NCBI RefSeq assembly: GCF_007489275.1
Contig: NZ_VLNR01000029.1
Span: forward strand, 1,585 to 65,584
DNA from: Aquimarina algiphila
GTDB lineage: Bacteria; Bacteroidota; Bacteroidia; Flavobacteriales; Flavobacteriaceae
Direction of reading: 5' to 3'
Length of the DNA: 64,000 nucleotides
Below the pieces are notes generated by a model, which was given only the letters and a program-made list of their open reading frames with translations, ran no database searches and was not told where the DNA came from. Shown in pieces: positions 53,679 through 62,861 of the stretch; position 1 is the stretch's first letter; each line of letters opens with the position of its first letter. The translations under genes and the position numbers were made by a program.

Positions 53679-56600
53679 ATGATACGCAAAACTTTTTTGC
53701 ACTTATTTATAATAGGGTTACTAATTTCTTGTGGCCAGAAAAATGAACAACCCGTAACAAACGTAAATCAAACAAGTACACCTGCATTATTTACTAAGCT
53801 AGAGTCAGAAAAAACAGGTATTGATTTTATAAATCAAGTTACCAATCAAAAAGATTTTAACATCTTTAAGTATCGAAACTTCTATAACGGAGGTGGAGTG
53901 GCTATTGGGGATATCAATAATGATGGCCTTTCTGATATATACCTGACTTCTAATATGGGTAAAAACAAATTGTATCTGAATAAAGGAAATTTTGTGTTCG
54001 AAGATATTTCAGAATCTTCTGGAGTTAATGGGAATAGATCTTGGTCTACGGGGGTAGTTTTGGTAGATATAAATGCAGATGGTTTACTGGATATTTATGT
54101 ATGTAATGCAGGAAATGTAAAAGGTGATGATCAAAAGAATGAGCTTTTTATTAATAATGGTCCTTCGACAAGCTCTGGAACCATAACTTTTACAGAAAAA
54201 GCTTCAGAATATAATCTCGCTGATAGCGGATTTACCACACATACTGCTTTTTTTGATTATGACTTAGATGGAGATTTAGACGCTTATATACTTAATAATA
54301 GTTTTATTCCTGTAAATAGTTTAGGATACTCTAATAAAAGAGAGATAAGAAGTGAAGATTGGGATCTTCCCGATATGTTTAAAGGAGGTGGAGATAAGCT
54401 ATTACGTAATGATGATGGGAAATTTATAGATGTAAGCGCAAGTGCCGGAATTTATGGAAGTTTAATAGGTTTTGGTTTGGGAGTTACTGTGGGAGATATT
54501 AATGAAGATCTATTTCCTGATATCTATGTTTCTAACGATTTCTATGAGCGTGATTATTTATATATTAATAATGGTGATGGTACATTTACAGAAGATATAA
54601 AAAATAAAATGCCTCATATAAGTTTGGCATCCATGGGCGCTGATATGGCTGACCTTAATAATGATGGTAAACCAGAGGTTTTTATTACAGATATGCTTCC
54701 AGAAGACGATGAGAGACTTAAAAATACCAGTGATTTTGAACGATATGATGTTTACAAGCTAAAACAACGTAAAGATTTCTATCACCAATACATGCAAAAT
54801 ACGTTACATCTTAATAACGGAGATGATACGTTTTCTGAAGTTGCATTTTACAGTGGAGTGGGTAATACAGATTGGTCATGGGGAGCATTATTATTTGATA
54901 TGGATAATGATGGTTATCGAGATATTTATGTATGTAATGGAATCTATCACGATCTGACAAATCAAGATTTTATGGACTTTTTTGCAGCAGAGATTTATCA
55001 AAAAATGGCAATTTCTGGAAAGCAAACCTCTCAGGATTCTATTATCAATAATATGCCAAGTGTTCCTATTCTTAATTATGCATTCAGGAATAATCAAGAT
55101 CTTACCTTTTCTAATGCCACTACAGACTTTGGATTTACTGAGCCTAGTTTTTCTAATGGAGCAGCATATGGTGACTTAGATAACGATGGTGATTTAGATT
55201 TGGTAGTAAATAATGTAAACATGCCATTATTTGTGTATCAAAATAATTCAGAAAATAATTATTTGAAAGTTGAGTTAAAAGGGGCGGATAAAAATACCTT
55301 TGGTATCGGGAGTATTGTAGAAGTATATAGAGATGATGAAATATTAAGACAAGAATTGGTTCCGTCAAGAGGATTTCAATCGTCAATAGATTATAAAATG
55401 ACTTTTGGGTTGGGTAAAGCGGAAAAAGTAGATTCTATAAGAGTAGTTTGGCCAGATGGGAAAACTCAAAAACTTAATACAATTAATGCAAATCAAACTA
55501 TTCAATTGGATATTGTTGATGCTTCTAAAGGCATCAAAAAAACAACGAATACAGAAAATGGTTATTTTTCTGAAATAAAAACCAATATACTTAGGCATAA
55601 AGAAGACCCATATGTAGATTTTGATTATGAAGGTTTAATTCCAAAAATGTTATCTAAAGAGGGGCCAGCAATTGCAGTGGGAGATGTGAACGGAGATAAA
55701 AGAGATGATGTTTATGTTGGTGGAGCGGCAAATCAACCAGGGAATTTATATATTCAAACAAAAGATAATCAATTCTTTAAGTCTGCACAGAAAACAGTTC
55801 CATGGAAAGACAAAGAAGAAATCTCATATGAAGATACAGCGGCTTATTTTATAGACATTGACAATGATCAGGATTTAGATTTGGTTATTGGATCCGGAGG
55901 AAATTTTGCGCAAGCCAAAACTACTCAATTTAGTACAAGAATATACCTTAATGATGGTAAAGGAAATTTTTCTAAAGGACAAACGATTTTTAACGATACC
56001 AACACTTCGGTTATTGCTCCTCATGATTTTGATGGAGATGGGGATGTTGATATTTTTATTGGAAGTATTAGTGTACCCGGGATTTATGGAATAAACCCTA
56101 AAAATCAACTTTTAGAAAATGATGGTAAAGGAAACTTTAAAAATAGTATTGAATCAAAGGCTTTTAAGGCACAAGATATTGGTATGATTACCGATGCTAC
56201 CTGGGAGGATGTTGATGGAGATAATAAAAAAGATTTGATTCTGGTTGGTGAATGGATGTCTCCAAAGATTTTTAAGAATAACGGTCGAAGATTAACTCTT
56301 TTACATAGTAATCTTGATAGTGTTTCGGGATGGTTTAATACAGTTAAGGCTACAGACCTTGATGAAGATGGAGATATTGATCTGATATTAGGAAACCGTG
56401 GATTAAATGCAATGTATAAAGCAAATAATCAACAACCAGCCAAAGTGTATATCAATGATTTTGACAATAACGGCACCATAGAACAGGTGTTTACTCAAAC
56501 AATTAATGGAAAAGATGTTCCGATACATCTAAAGAAAGAAATAACAGGTCAAATCAATGTGCTTAAAAAACAAAATCTGAAATTCTCAGAATACGCAACT

Positions 56601-57032
56601 AAATCTATTGATGAGTTGTTTTCTGCAAAAGTATTACAAAATGCAATAGTTAAAAACGTAAATAATTTTGCAAGTCTGGTAGCATATAATGATGGTAATG
56701 GCAATTTTGAAATCAAAGCCTTACCTCGAGAAGCACAATTATCATGTGTTAATGCTATAGAAACTGTAGATCTTAATAATGATGGCCATTTGGATTTAAT
56801 TCTGGGAGGGAACAATTATAATTTTAAACCACAATTTTCTAGGTTAGATGCTAGTAGGGGTGTTGTTTTGTTTAGTGATGGTAAAGGGAAATATATTCAT
56901 GAAGAATCTTCAGGATTTTTTGTAGAAGGAGAAGTAAAAGAAATACATTGGATAAAAAACAATGAAGATAGAAAATATTTAATTTCAGGAATAAATAACC
57001 AGCCTCCAAAGATTTTTGAATTGAAAGAATAA
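53679..57032 (+). CDS. CRTAC1-type FG-GAP/VCBS and ASPIC/UnbV lipoprotein (copy 1)
   Basis: ATG 53679 gives a lipoprotein signal (MIRKTFLHLFIIGLLISCGQ); an upstream ATG at 53643 adds 12 residues without a role. Two groups of FG-GAP repeats with calcium-type DxNxDGxxD loops (DINNDGLSDIYL, DLDNDGDLDLVV, DFDGDGDVDIFI) flank an ASPIC/UnbV domain (FGIGSIVEVYRDDEILRQEL onward). Function of such surface proteins is unknown; they often accompany SusC/SusD pairs. In the first repeat group the gene contains an in-frame piece of a REP-like element that codes PSTSSG. Confidence 0.9.
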   Translation: MIRKTFLHLFIIGLLISCGQKNEQPVTNVNQTSTPALFTKLESEKTGIDFINQVTNQKDFNIFKYRNFYNGGGVAIGDINNDGLSDIYLTSNMGKNKLYLNKGNFVFEDISESSGVNGNRSWSTGVVLVDINADGLLDIYVCNAGNVKGDDQKNELFINNGPSTSSGTITFTEKASEYNLADSGFTTHTAFFDYDLDGDLDAYILNNSFIPVNSLGYSNKREIRSEDWDLPDMFKGGGDKLLRNDDGKFIDVSASAGIYGSLIGFGLGVTVGDINEDLFPDIYVSNDFYERDYLYINNGDGTFTEDIKNKMPHISLASMGADMADLNNDGKPEVFITDMLPEDDERLKNTSDFERYDVYKLKQRKDFYHQYMQNTLHLNNGDDTFSEVAFYSGVGNTDWSWGALLFDMDNDGYRDIYVCNGIYHDLTNQDFMDFFAAEIYQKMAISGKQTSQDSIINNMPSVPILNYAFRNNQDLTFSNATTDFGFTEPSFSNGAAYGDLDNDGDLDLVVNNVNMPLFVYQNNSENNYLKVELKGADKNTFGIGSIVEVYRDDEILRQELVPSRGFQSSIDYKMTFGLGKAEKVDSIRVVWPDGKTQKLNTINANQTIQLDIVDASKGIKKTTNTENGYFSEIKTNILRHKEDPYVDFDYEGLIPKMLSKEGPAIAVGDVNGDKRDDVYVGGAANQPGNLYIQTKDNQFFKSAQKTVPWKDKEEISYEDTAAYFIDIDNDQDLDLVIGSGGNFAQAKTTQFSTRIYLNDGKGNFSKGQTIFNDTNTSVIAPHDFDGDGDVDIFIGSISVPGIYGINPKNQLLENDGKGNFKNSIESKAFKAQDIGMITDATWEDVDGDNKKDLILVGEWMSPKIFKNNGRRLTLLHSNLDSVSGWFNTVKATDLDEDGDIDLILGNRGLNAMYKANNQQPAKVYINDFDNNGTIEQVFTQTINGKDVPIHLKKEITGQINVLKKQNLKFSEYATKSIDELFSAKVLQNAIVKNVNNFASLVAYNDGNGNFEIKALPREAQLSCVNAIETVDLNNDGHLDLILGGNNYNFKPQFSRLDASRGVVLFSDGKGKYIHEESSGFFVEGEVKEIHWIKNNEDRKYLISGINNQPPKIFELKE
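54162..54178. repeat. REP-element fragment inside a coding sequence
   Basis: CCTTCGACAAGCTCTGG matches, over TTCGACAAGCTC, the complement of the palindrome at 4953-5035. It encodes PSTSSG. At the same place the paralogous gene reads LFINNGDATFTEKASQY against LFINNG-PSTSSGTI-TFTEKASEY here, a gain of six residues that leaves the frame open. Confidence 0.75.
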
Positions 57033-57044
57033 GATTTTGATAAT

Positions 57045-57077
57045 GGGTCTCACAGGTTTCAAAAACCTGTAAGGTCT
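57045..57077. repeat. dispersed palindrome, second copy
   Basis: CACAGGTTT / AAACCTGT arms flanked by GGTCT and AGGTCT, a degenerate copy of the element at 2693-2725. It separates the two CRTAC1-type genes and could attenuate transcription between them. Confidence 0.7.
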
Positions 57078-57104
57078 AAACGCTAGTAACTTTTAGAAAT
57101 AATA

Positions 57105-60100
57105 ATGATCAAAAAAATAATCATAACAATTTTTGGAATACTGTTTTTTTGTTGCTGTAATAAGCGAGAATCACAATATGGAGAATTATTTGATAAAGTA
57201 GATGTAGAAACTACAAAAGTGACTTTTCAAAATAATATAAAGTCAACAGAAGATTTAAATATTTTGGATTACTTGTATTTTTATAATGGAGCTGGTGTTG
57301 CAGTTGGAGACATTAATAATGATGGCTTGGTTGATGTTTTTTTTACTTCAAATCAGGATAAGAATAGATTATATCTTAATAAAGGTAATTTTGAATTTGA
57401 AGATATTACTGAGAGAGCTGGTGTTGCTGGTCATGCCGACTGGAATACAGGTACTGTAATGGCCGATGTAAATGGGGATGGTTATTTGGATATCTATGTT
57501 TGTGCTGTAGCAGGAATTCAGGGTTTAGATGGAGTTAATGAGTTATTTATCAATAATGGGGATGCTACATTTACAGAAAAAGCATCACAATACGGATTGG
57601 ATTTTGATAATTACTCTTCTACAGTTGCATTCTTTGACTATGATAATGACGGAGATTTAGATATGTATCTTCTTAATCACGCTATTCATACACAACATTC
57701 TTTTGGCAAAGCTTCTGTACGTAATAAAAGAAGCTACGAAAGTGGGGATAAATTACTTCGTAATGATGGTGCAATCTTTACCGATGTAAGTGAAGAAGCT
57801 GGAATTTTTGGAGGAGCTAATGGCTATGGATTAGGTATATCAACAGCAGATTTTAATAACGATGGATTCACTGATATTTATATAAGTAATGATTTTCATG
57901 AGGATGATTATTATTATATCAATAATAGAAATGGGACATTTAGTGAACGATTAAAAGAAAATTTTGGACATACGAGTCGTTTTTCAATGGGGAGTGATGC
58001 GACTGATATTAATCATGACGGCTTTGTTGATATTTTGACACTAGATATGACTCCCGAAGATGAAAAAGTACTAAAAGCATCTATAGGAGATGAGACGCTG
58101 GATATGCTGGATATGAGGATTCATAAATTAGGATATCATTACCAGTATACTCGTAATATGCTACAAATTAATAAGGCCGGAAAATTCTTTTCTGAAACAG
58201 CTTTACTTAGTGGTGTTGCTCAAAGTGATTGGAGTTGGTCGGCATTGTTTGCAGATTATGATCAAGATGGAGAACAAGATGTTTTTATAGCCAACGGGAT
58301 ACCAAAACGTCCAAATAATCTGGACTACATAAAATATATCTCTAATGAAAAAATTAAAGATAAGCTAACCAAAACCAAGTTGGTAGATAATGAAGCGTTA
58401 AGTATCATGCCATCGGGAGCAGTGCAAAATTATGTGTTTCAAGGGTCTGACGAGGTTAGATTCAAAGATCGATCAAAATCCTGGTTACCAAAGGATTCAA
58501 TTATATCTACAGGAAGTGCATATGCAGATTTTGATAATGATGGAGATATTGATATTGTAACTAATAATATGAATACTCTTGTTACTTTTTATAGAAATAA
58601 AACAAACGAGACATCAAACTATGTAAAACTAAAGTTTGAATATAAAAAACCGAATGTATTTGGAATAGGAACAAAGGTGATATCGTACCATAATGGGATA
58701 GCACAATATAAACAGTTGTTTACAGCAAAAGGGTTTCAGTCTTCCTCAGAAGCGATCATTCATTTTGGGTATGGAAATACAAAAATAATAGATTCCCTTA
58801 AGGTTATTTGGCCTGATAATACCATCCAAGTCGCTGAGCATATAGAAACAAATCAAACATTAACTATTAAAGTTTTGAATAAACGAAATACGGTTAATTA
58901 TGATAAAATATTTCCTGGAAAAAAAGAGTGGTTTAACAAAATAGATAGCCTACCAGGGTTACATTATGTTCATAAAGAGAATACATATATAGATTTTAAT
59001 AGACAAAAACTGATTCCGTATAAGATTTCTGATCGAGGGCCTGCAACTGTTGTGGGGGATATCAACGGAGATGGAAAAGACGATATTTTCTTTGGAAGTT
59101 CAAAAAATGAAACTTCTCAAATAGTATTTCAGACCGCAACAGGTTTTGAAAATCAACAAATTGACGTTTTAGAAGATGATAAACGAAAAGAAGATGTAAC
59201 TGCAATACTTGAAGATCTTAATGGAGATGGTAAAAAAGATCTTTTAGTAGCCTCTTCTGGTGGAGAATACTATGGGACATCAAAAGAGCTTGTAGATCGC
59301 TTATATCTTAATTCAGATACAGGTTTGTTTAAGGCTGAATTTCCTGAGATTTTCGAACATGAATCTGTTATTAAACCATATGATATAGATGCTGATGGGG
59401 ATCTGGACCTTTTTATAGGAGCATATGCAGTATCTAATGATTTTGGGAATATTCCGAACTCCTATATGTTGATAAATGATAATGGTAGTTTTAGAAAAAA
59501 AGAGGATACAGCTTTACAGAAAGTAGGAATGGTTACCGATGCTCTTTGGAATGATTTTGATGGGGATGGACTTCATGACTTAATCGTAGTTGGAGAATGG
59601 ATGTCTCCTCATTTTTTTAAGAATGATAATGGGAGGTTGTTAGATGTTACATCTTCTGTCTTAAAAGAGAACATGAATGGTTTATGGCAATCTATAATAG
59701 CATTTGATATTGATAATGATGGTGATAACGATTATATGCTGGGAAACTTTGGACTCAATTCTAAATTTAAGGCATCAATAGATTTTCCGTTACGATTATA
59801 TTATTCTGATTTTGATGATAATAAAAAGACAGAAACTATTGTTGCTATTCCCAAAAATGGGAACTATTATACTGCACTTGGACTCGATGAATTATCAAGT
59901 CAGTTAAATTTTCTAAGGAAAAAATTCACTTCCTATTCGGCCTTTGCAGGAAAAACAGTAGAAGAAATTTTTGGAACTAAATTATTAGATAAAGCAACTT
60001 TGCTTGAAGCACATCAATTAGCATCAGGGTATTTAAAAAATGATACTGGAAAATTTACTTTCGTTCCTTTTAAAGATGTACTACAAACTTCACCCATTAC

Positions 60101-60374
60101 AAGTATGCTAAAATATGATTTTAATGATGATGGAAAAGAAGAAGTTCTAATGGCAGGTAATTATTTTGGAGTAATACCATATCATGGTAGATTTGATAGC
60201 TTTGCTGGAGCAGTACTTCAAAAAAATGGAGACGTAATTGAAGGAAGTGAATTGAATATTAACCTTACTCAAAAATCAGTACGAGGGCTAAATATCATTA
60301 ATTTTGCTGCTCACACTTATTTACTAATTACCATTAACAATGCAGAATCTGAGATTTATGAATTTTCTAAATAA
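57105..60374 (+). CDS. CRTAC1-type FG-GAP/VCBS and ASPIC/UnbV lipoprotein (copy 2)
   Basis: A paralog of the preceding gene: lipoprotein signal (MIKKIIITIFGILFFCCCNK), FG-GAP repeats (DINNDGLVDVFF, DYDNDGDLDMYL, DFNNDGFTDIYI), an ASPIC/UnbV domain (FGIGTKVISYHNGIAQYKQL onward) and a second repeat group ending in the EGSELNINLTQKSV region. It is 1089 residues long and lacks the PSTSSG insertion. The next gene's likely start lies 20 bases past its stop, so the two are probably co-transcribed. Confidence 0.9.
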   Translation: MIKKIIITIFGILFFCCCNKRESQYGELFDKVDVETTKVTFQNNIKSTEDLNILDYLYFYNGAGVAVGDINNDGLVDVFFTSNQDKNRLYLNKGNFEFEDITERAGVAGHADWNTGTVMADVNGDGYLDIYVCAVAGIQGLDGVNELFINNGDATFTEKASQYGLDFDNYSSTVAFFDYDNDGDLDMYLLNHAIHTQHSFGKASVRNKRSYESGDKLLRNDGAIFTDVSEEAGIFGGANGYGLGISTADFNNDGFTDIYISNDFHEDDYYYINNRNGTFSERLKENFGHTSRFSMGSDATDINHDGFVDILTLDMTPEDEKVLKASIGDETLDMLDMRIHKLGYHYQYTRNMLQINKAGKFFSETALLSGVAQSDWSWSALFADYDQDGEQDVFIANGIPKRPNNLDYIKYISNEKIKDKLTKTKLVDNEALSIMPSGAVQNYVFQGSDEVRFKDRSKSWLPKDSIISTGSAYADFDNDGDIDIVTNNMNTLVTFYRNKTNETSNYVKLKFEYKKPNVFGIGTKVISYHNGIAQYKQLFTAKGFQSSSEAIIHFGYGNTKIIDSLKVIWPDNTIQVAEHIETNQTLTIKVLNKRNTVNYDKIFPGKKEWFNKIDSLPGLHYVHKENTYIDFNRQKLIPYKISDRGPATVVGDINGDGKDDIFFGSSKNETSQIVFQTATGFENQQIDVLEDDKRKEDVTAILEDLNGDGKKDLLVASSGGEYYGTSKELVDRLYLNSDTGLFKAEFPEIFEHESVIKPYDIDADGDLDLFIGAYAVSNDFGNIPNSYMLINDNGSFRKKEDTALQKVGMVTDALWNDFDGDGLHDLIVVGEWMSPHFFKNDNGRLLDVTSSVLKENMNGLWQSIIAFDIDNDGDNDYMLGNFGLNSKFKASIDFPLRLYYSDFDDNKKTETIVAIPKNGNYYTALGLDELSSQLNFLRKKFTSYSAFAGKTVEEIFGTKLLDKATLLEAHQLASGYLKNDTGKFTFVPFKDVLQTSPITSMLKYDFNDDGKEEVLMAGNYFGVIPYHGRFDSFAGAVLQKNGDVIEGSELNINLTQKSVRGLNIINFAAHTYLLITINNAESEIYEFSK

Positions 60375-60393
60375 TAAACAGAATTTCCTAAAA

Positions 60394-61758
60394 ATGTTCA
60401 AAGGACAAAAAGGACTTTTATATCTTTTCCTATTCTTGGTAGTATTAAGTTCTTGTCAAAAAGAAACTATTCAAATAGAAATTACACAAGATAATTATCA
60501 CAATACAGTGGATAAAATTACCGAAGTGATGGTTCATGATATATTTTCTCCTCCTGTAGCGAGTAGAATATATAACTATCCTAATATTGCAGCATACGAA
60601 GTTATTTGCCAGGAAAATAAGAGGTATAGAACTTTATCGGGTAAATTACATGGACTTACTGCAATTCCTAAGGCAGATACAACTCTAAAAATTAATTATA
60701 AAGTTGCAGCACTGGTAGCCTATCTGGATGTAGGTAAAGAACTTGTTTTTTCGGAAGATAAAATAGAAGTCTATAGAGATAGTTTGTACAATTCATGGAA
60801 AGGAATTAATGAAACAAGTTTTATAACTTCTAAAGCATATGGGCAGCAAGTGGCACAGCACATAAAAGATTGGTTGTCTAAGGATAACTATGCGCAAACG
60901 CGTACCATGCCTAAATTTACAGTAAATACAGATGATCCTGCTCGTTGGCAACCTACACCACCAGATTATATGGATGGGATTGAACCTCATTGGAGGGAGA
61001 TTAGGGCTTCTATTATTGATTCTGCATCACAGTTTACACCAACAAAACATCCCGATTTTTCCTTAGAAAAGGATTCTCCTTTTTATAAAGAAGTATTAGA
61101 GACGTATGAGATTGGAAAAGAAATAAAAGCAGAAGGAGAAACTTCAGAAAAAATCCAAATAGCTCAATTCTGGGACTGCAATCCATATGTGTCAACACAT
61201 AAAGGACACCTTATGTTTGCTACAAAAAAGATTACTCCAGGAGCACATTGGATCGGGATTTGTAAAATTGCCTGTCGGAAAACAGATGCAGGTTTTGCAA
61301 AAACGGTATATGCATATACAAAAACATCTATAGCCATCTCTGATGCATTTATAAGTTGCTGGGATGAGAAGTACAGAAGTAATTTGATACGTCCAGAAAC
61401 GCTAATAAATCAGCATATTGATGAGCATTGGGAACCAGTTCTACAAACACCACCTTTTCCAGAATATACCAGCGGACATTCGGTAGTTTCTGGAGCTGCC
61501 TCGACAGTGTTAACCGAGATTTATGGAGATAATTTTGCTTTTAATGATGATACCGAAGTACAGTATGGACTTCCCATTCGATCTTTTAACTCTTTTAACT
61601 TAGCAGCAGATGAAGCCGCAATTAGTAGGTTATATGGCGGAATCCACTATCGTGCAGCCATAGATTTAGGTTTGGAACAAGGACGAAAACTAGGAGGCTT
61701 TGTGGTCAAAAAACTTCAGATGATAAATGAAAATGTCAAAACAGATAGCAATGAATAG
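60394..61758 (+). CDS. vanadium-dependent haloperoxidase / PAP2-superfamily lipoprotein
   Basis: A lipoprotein signal from ATG 60394 (MFKGQKGLLYLFLFLVVLSS then C) precedes an all-helical PAP2 fold. The vanadate/phosphate site is complete: K326-x6-R333 in EKYRSNLIRPET, the SGH motif S360-G361-H362 in EYTSGHSVVSGAAS, and R412-x5-H418 in SRLYGGIHYR. These are the residues of vanadium haloperoxidases, but also of acid phosphatases, so halide oxidation is not assured. It follows two CRTAC1-type genes, a context seen with other surface enzymes. Confidence 0.85.
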   Translation: MFKGQKGLLYLFLFLVVLSSCQKETIQIEITQDNYHNTVDKITEVMVHDIFSPPVASRIYNYPNIAAYEVICQENKRYRTLSGKLHGLTAIPKADTTLKINYKVAALVAYLDVGKELVFSEDKIEVYRDSLYNSWKGINETSFITSKAYGQQVAQHIKDWLSKDNYAQTRTMPKFTVNTDDPARWQPTPPDYMDGIEPHWREIRASIIDSASQFTPTKHPDFSLEKDSPFYKEVLETYEIGKEIKAEGETSEKIQIAQFWDCNPYVSTHKGHLMFATKKITPGAHWIGICKIACRKTDAGFAKTVYAYTKTSIAISDAFISCWDEKYRSNLIRPETLINQHIDEHWEPVLQTPPFPEYTSGHSVVSGAASTVLTEIYGDNFAFNDDTEVQYGLPIRSFNSFNLAADEAAISRLYGGIHYRAAIDLGLEQGRKLGGFVVKKLQMINENVKTDSNE

Positions 61759-61765
61759 CATATAA

Positions 61766-62674
61766 ATGATGAAGAAAGTAGTGATTGTTATAATAACCCT
61801 GCTTTTGGGATTAGCCGTGTGGTATTTATATATTAAAAAATATGACTACGAGATTAGCTTCAAAGCAAATGCAGCTCCAGGAAGTGTATATGATCAGGTA
61901 AAAAACCTTAGATCGAGTGCAAAAACTAATGATATCAAAGAAATTTATCCTTATGAATCGTTACAACAGAAGATAGTGGTTGATAAAATACCAGTTACAT
62001 TAGAGTGGAATTTTAAAAGTATAGGGGATACCGTTACCAAAATAGATGTTGGTATTATCTCTCAAGATCATTCGTTTACAAATCGACTGAATGTGCTCAT
62101 TGGAGCTTCAACGATTATAGACTCTGTAAAGAGTAATCTTATCGATTTCAGAAAAAAAATAATGAACTATACAAATAGTTTTATGGTAGTCATTGATGGG
62201 GAAGCAGAGTTGCCTGAAATGGAATTTATTTCAGTTTCTTCTAAAACCAAACGATATAGGAAAGCTAACGAAATGATGAGATCTAATGCATATCTATATC
62301 CTATGTTGACTAAAAACGATATACAAAAAACAGGTTTTCCTTTTGTAAATATCAGTAATTGGGATACTAAAACAGATTCTATTCACCTTGATTTTGGATT
62401 TCCTATACGGTACCAGGATTCATTGCCAGTTGGTTCAGGAATTAATGTCGGAAAAATAAAGTCTAAAAAGGCTTTGAAAGCTACGTATCATGGGAACTAT
62501 AGAAATAGTGATGAAGCATGGTTTGTATTATTAGCCTACGCAAGGAAAAATGATATTTTAGTAGAAAATACACCGTTAGAGATTTTTTACAATAACCCAA
62601 TGCAAGGAGGAAATGAGCTAGAATGGAAAGCAGAAATATTTCTACCGATCAAAGATGAGTATGCTGAAGAATGA
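61766..62674 (+). CDS. membrane-anchored SRPBCC plus GyrI-like effector-binding protein
   Basis: An N-terminal helix (MMKKVVIVIITLLLGLAVWY) anchors the protein. Residues about 30-140 look like an SRPBCC-type domain (ISFKANAAPGSVYDQVKNLR, VTLEWNFKSIGD). The C-terminal half matches the GyrI/AraC effector-binding fold (FPFVNISNWDTKTDSIHLDF, ALKATYHGNYRNSDEAWFVL, ENTPLEIFYNNPMQGGNELE). Such proteins bind small hydrophobic ligands. The start is eight bases past the haloperoxidase-like stop. Function unknown. Confidence 0.75.
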   Translation: MMKKVVIVIITLLLGLAVWYLYIKKYDYEISFKANAAPGSVYDQVKNLRSSAKTNDIKEIYPYESLQQKIVVDKIPVTLEWNFKSIGDTVTKIDVGIISQDHSFTNRLNVLIGASTIIDSVKSNLIDFRKKIMNYTNSFMVVIDGEAELPEMEFISVSSKTKRYRKANEMMRSNAYLYPMLTKNDIQKTGFPFVNISNWDTKTDSIHLDFGFPIRYQDSLPVGSGINVGKIKSKKALKATYHGNYRNSDEAWFVLLAYARKNDILVENTPLEIFYNNPMQGGNELEWKAEIFLPIKDEYAEE

Positions 62675-62700
62675 ATAGTGTTTTAAAATTAATTTATATA

Positions 62701-62720
62701 ATAGCATAGAATAGCATAGA
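62701..62720. repeat. two tandem copies of a 10-base unit
   Basis: ATAGCATAGA occurs twice in a row just after the membrane-anchored protein gene. It is short and is recorded only for completeness. Confidence 0.6.
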
Positions 62721-62861
62721 AAATCATTATTTTTATCAAAAGAATAATTTTCTATTGAAGAAATATTGTTAAAATATATAAGTAATCACTCCTTTTTTAA
62801 GAACTTCCTACGAGATTTTGCTTAGAAAATAAGTTGTTGTATTGCATTTAAACATTAGGAT

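Noticed and set aside
62701..62720. Tandem ATAGCATAGA as a regulatory repeat before glpK
   Set aside because: Only two short AT-rich copies, over 140 bases from the start codon, with no second site.
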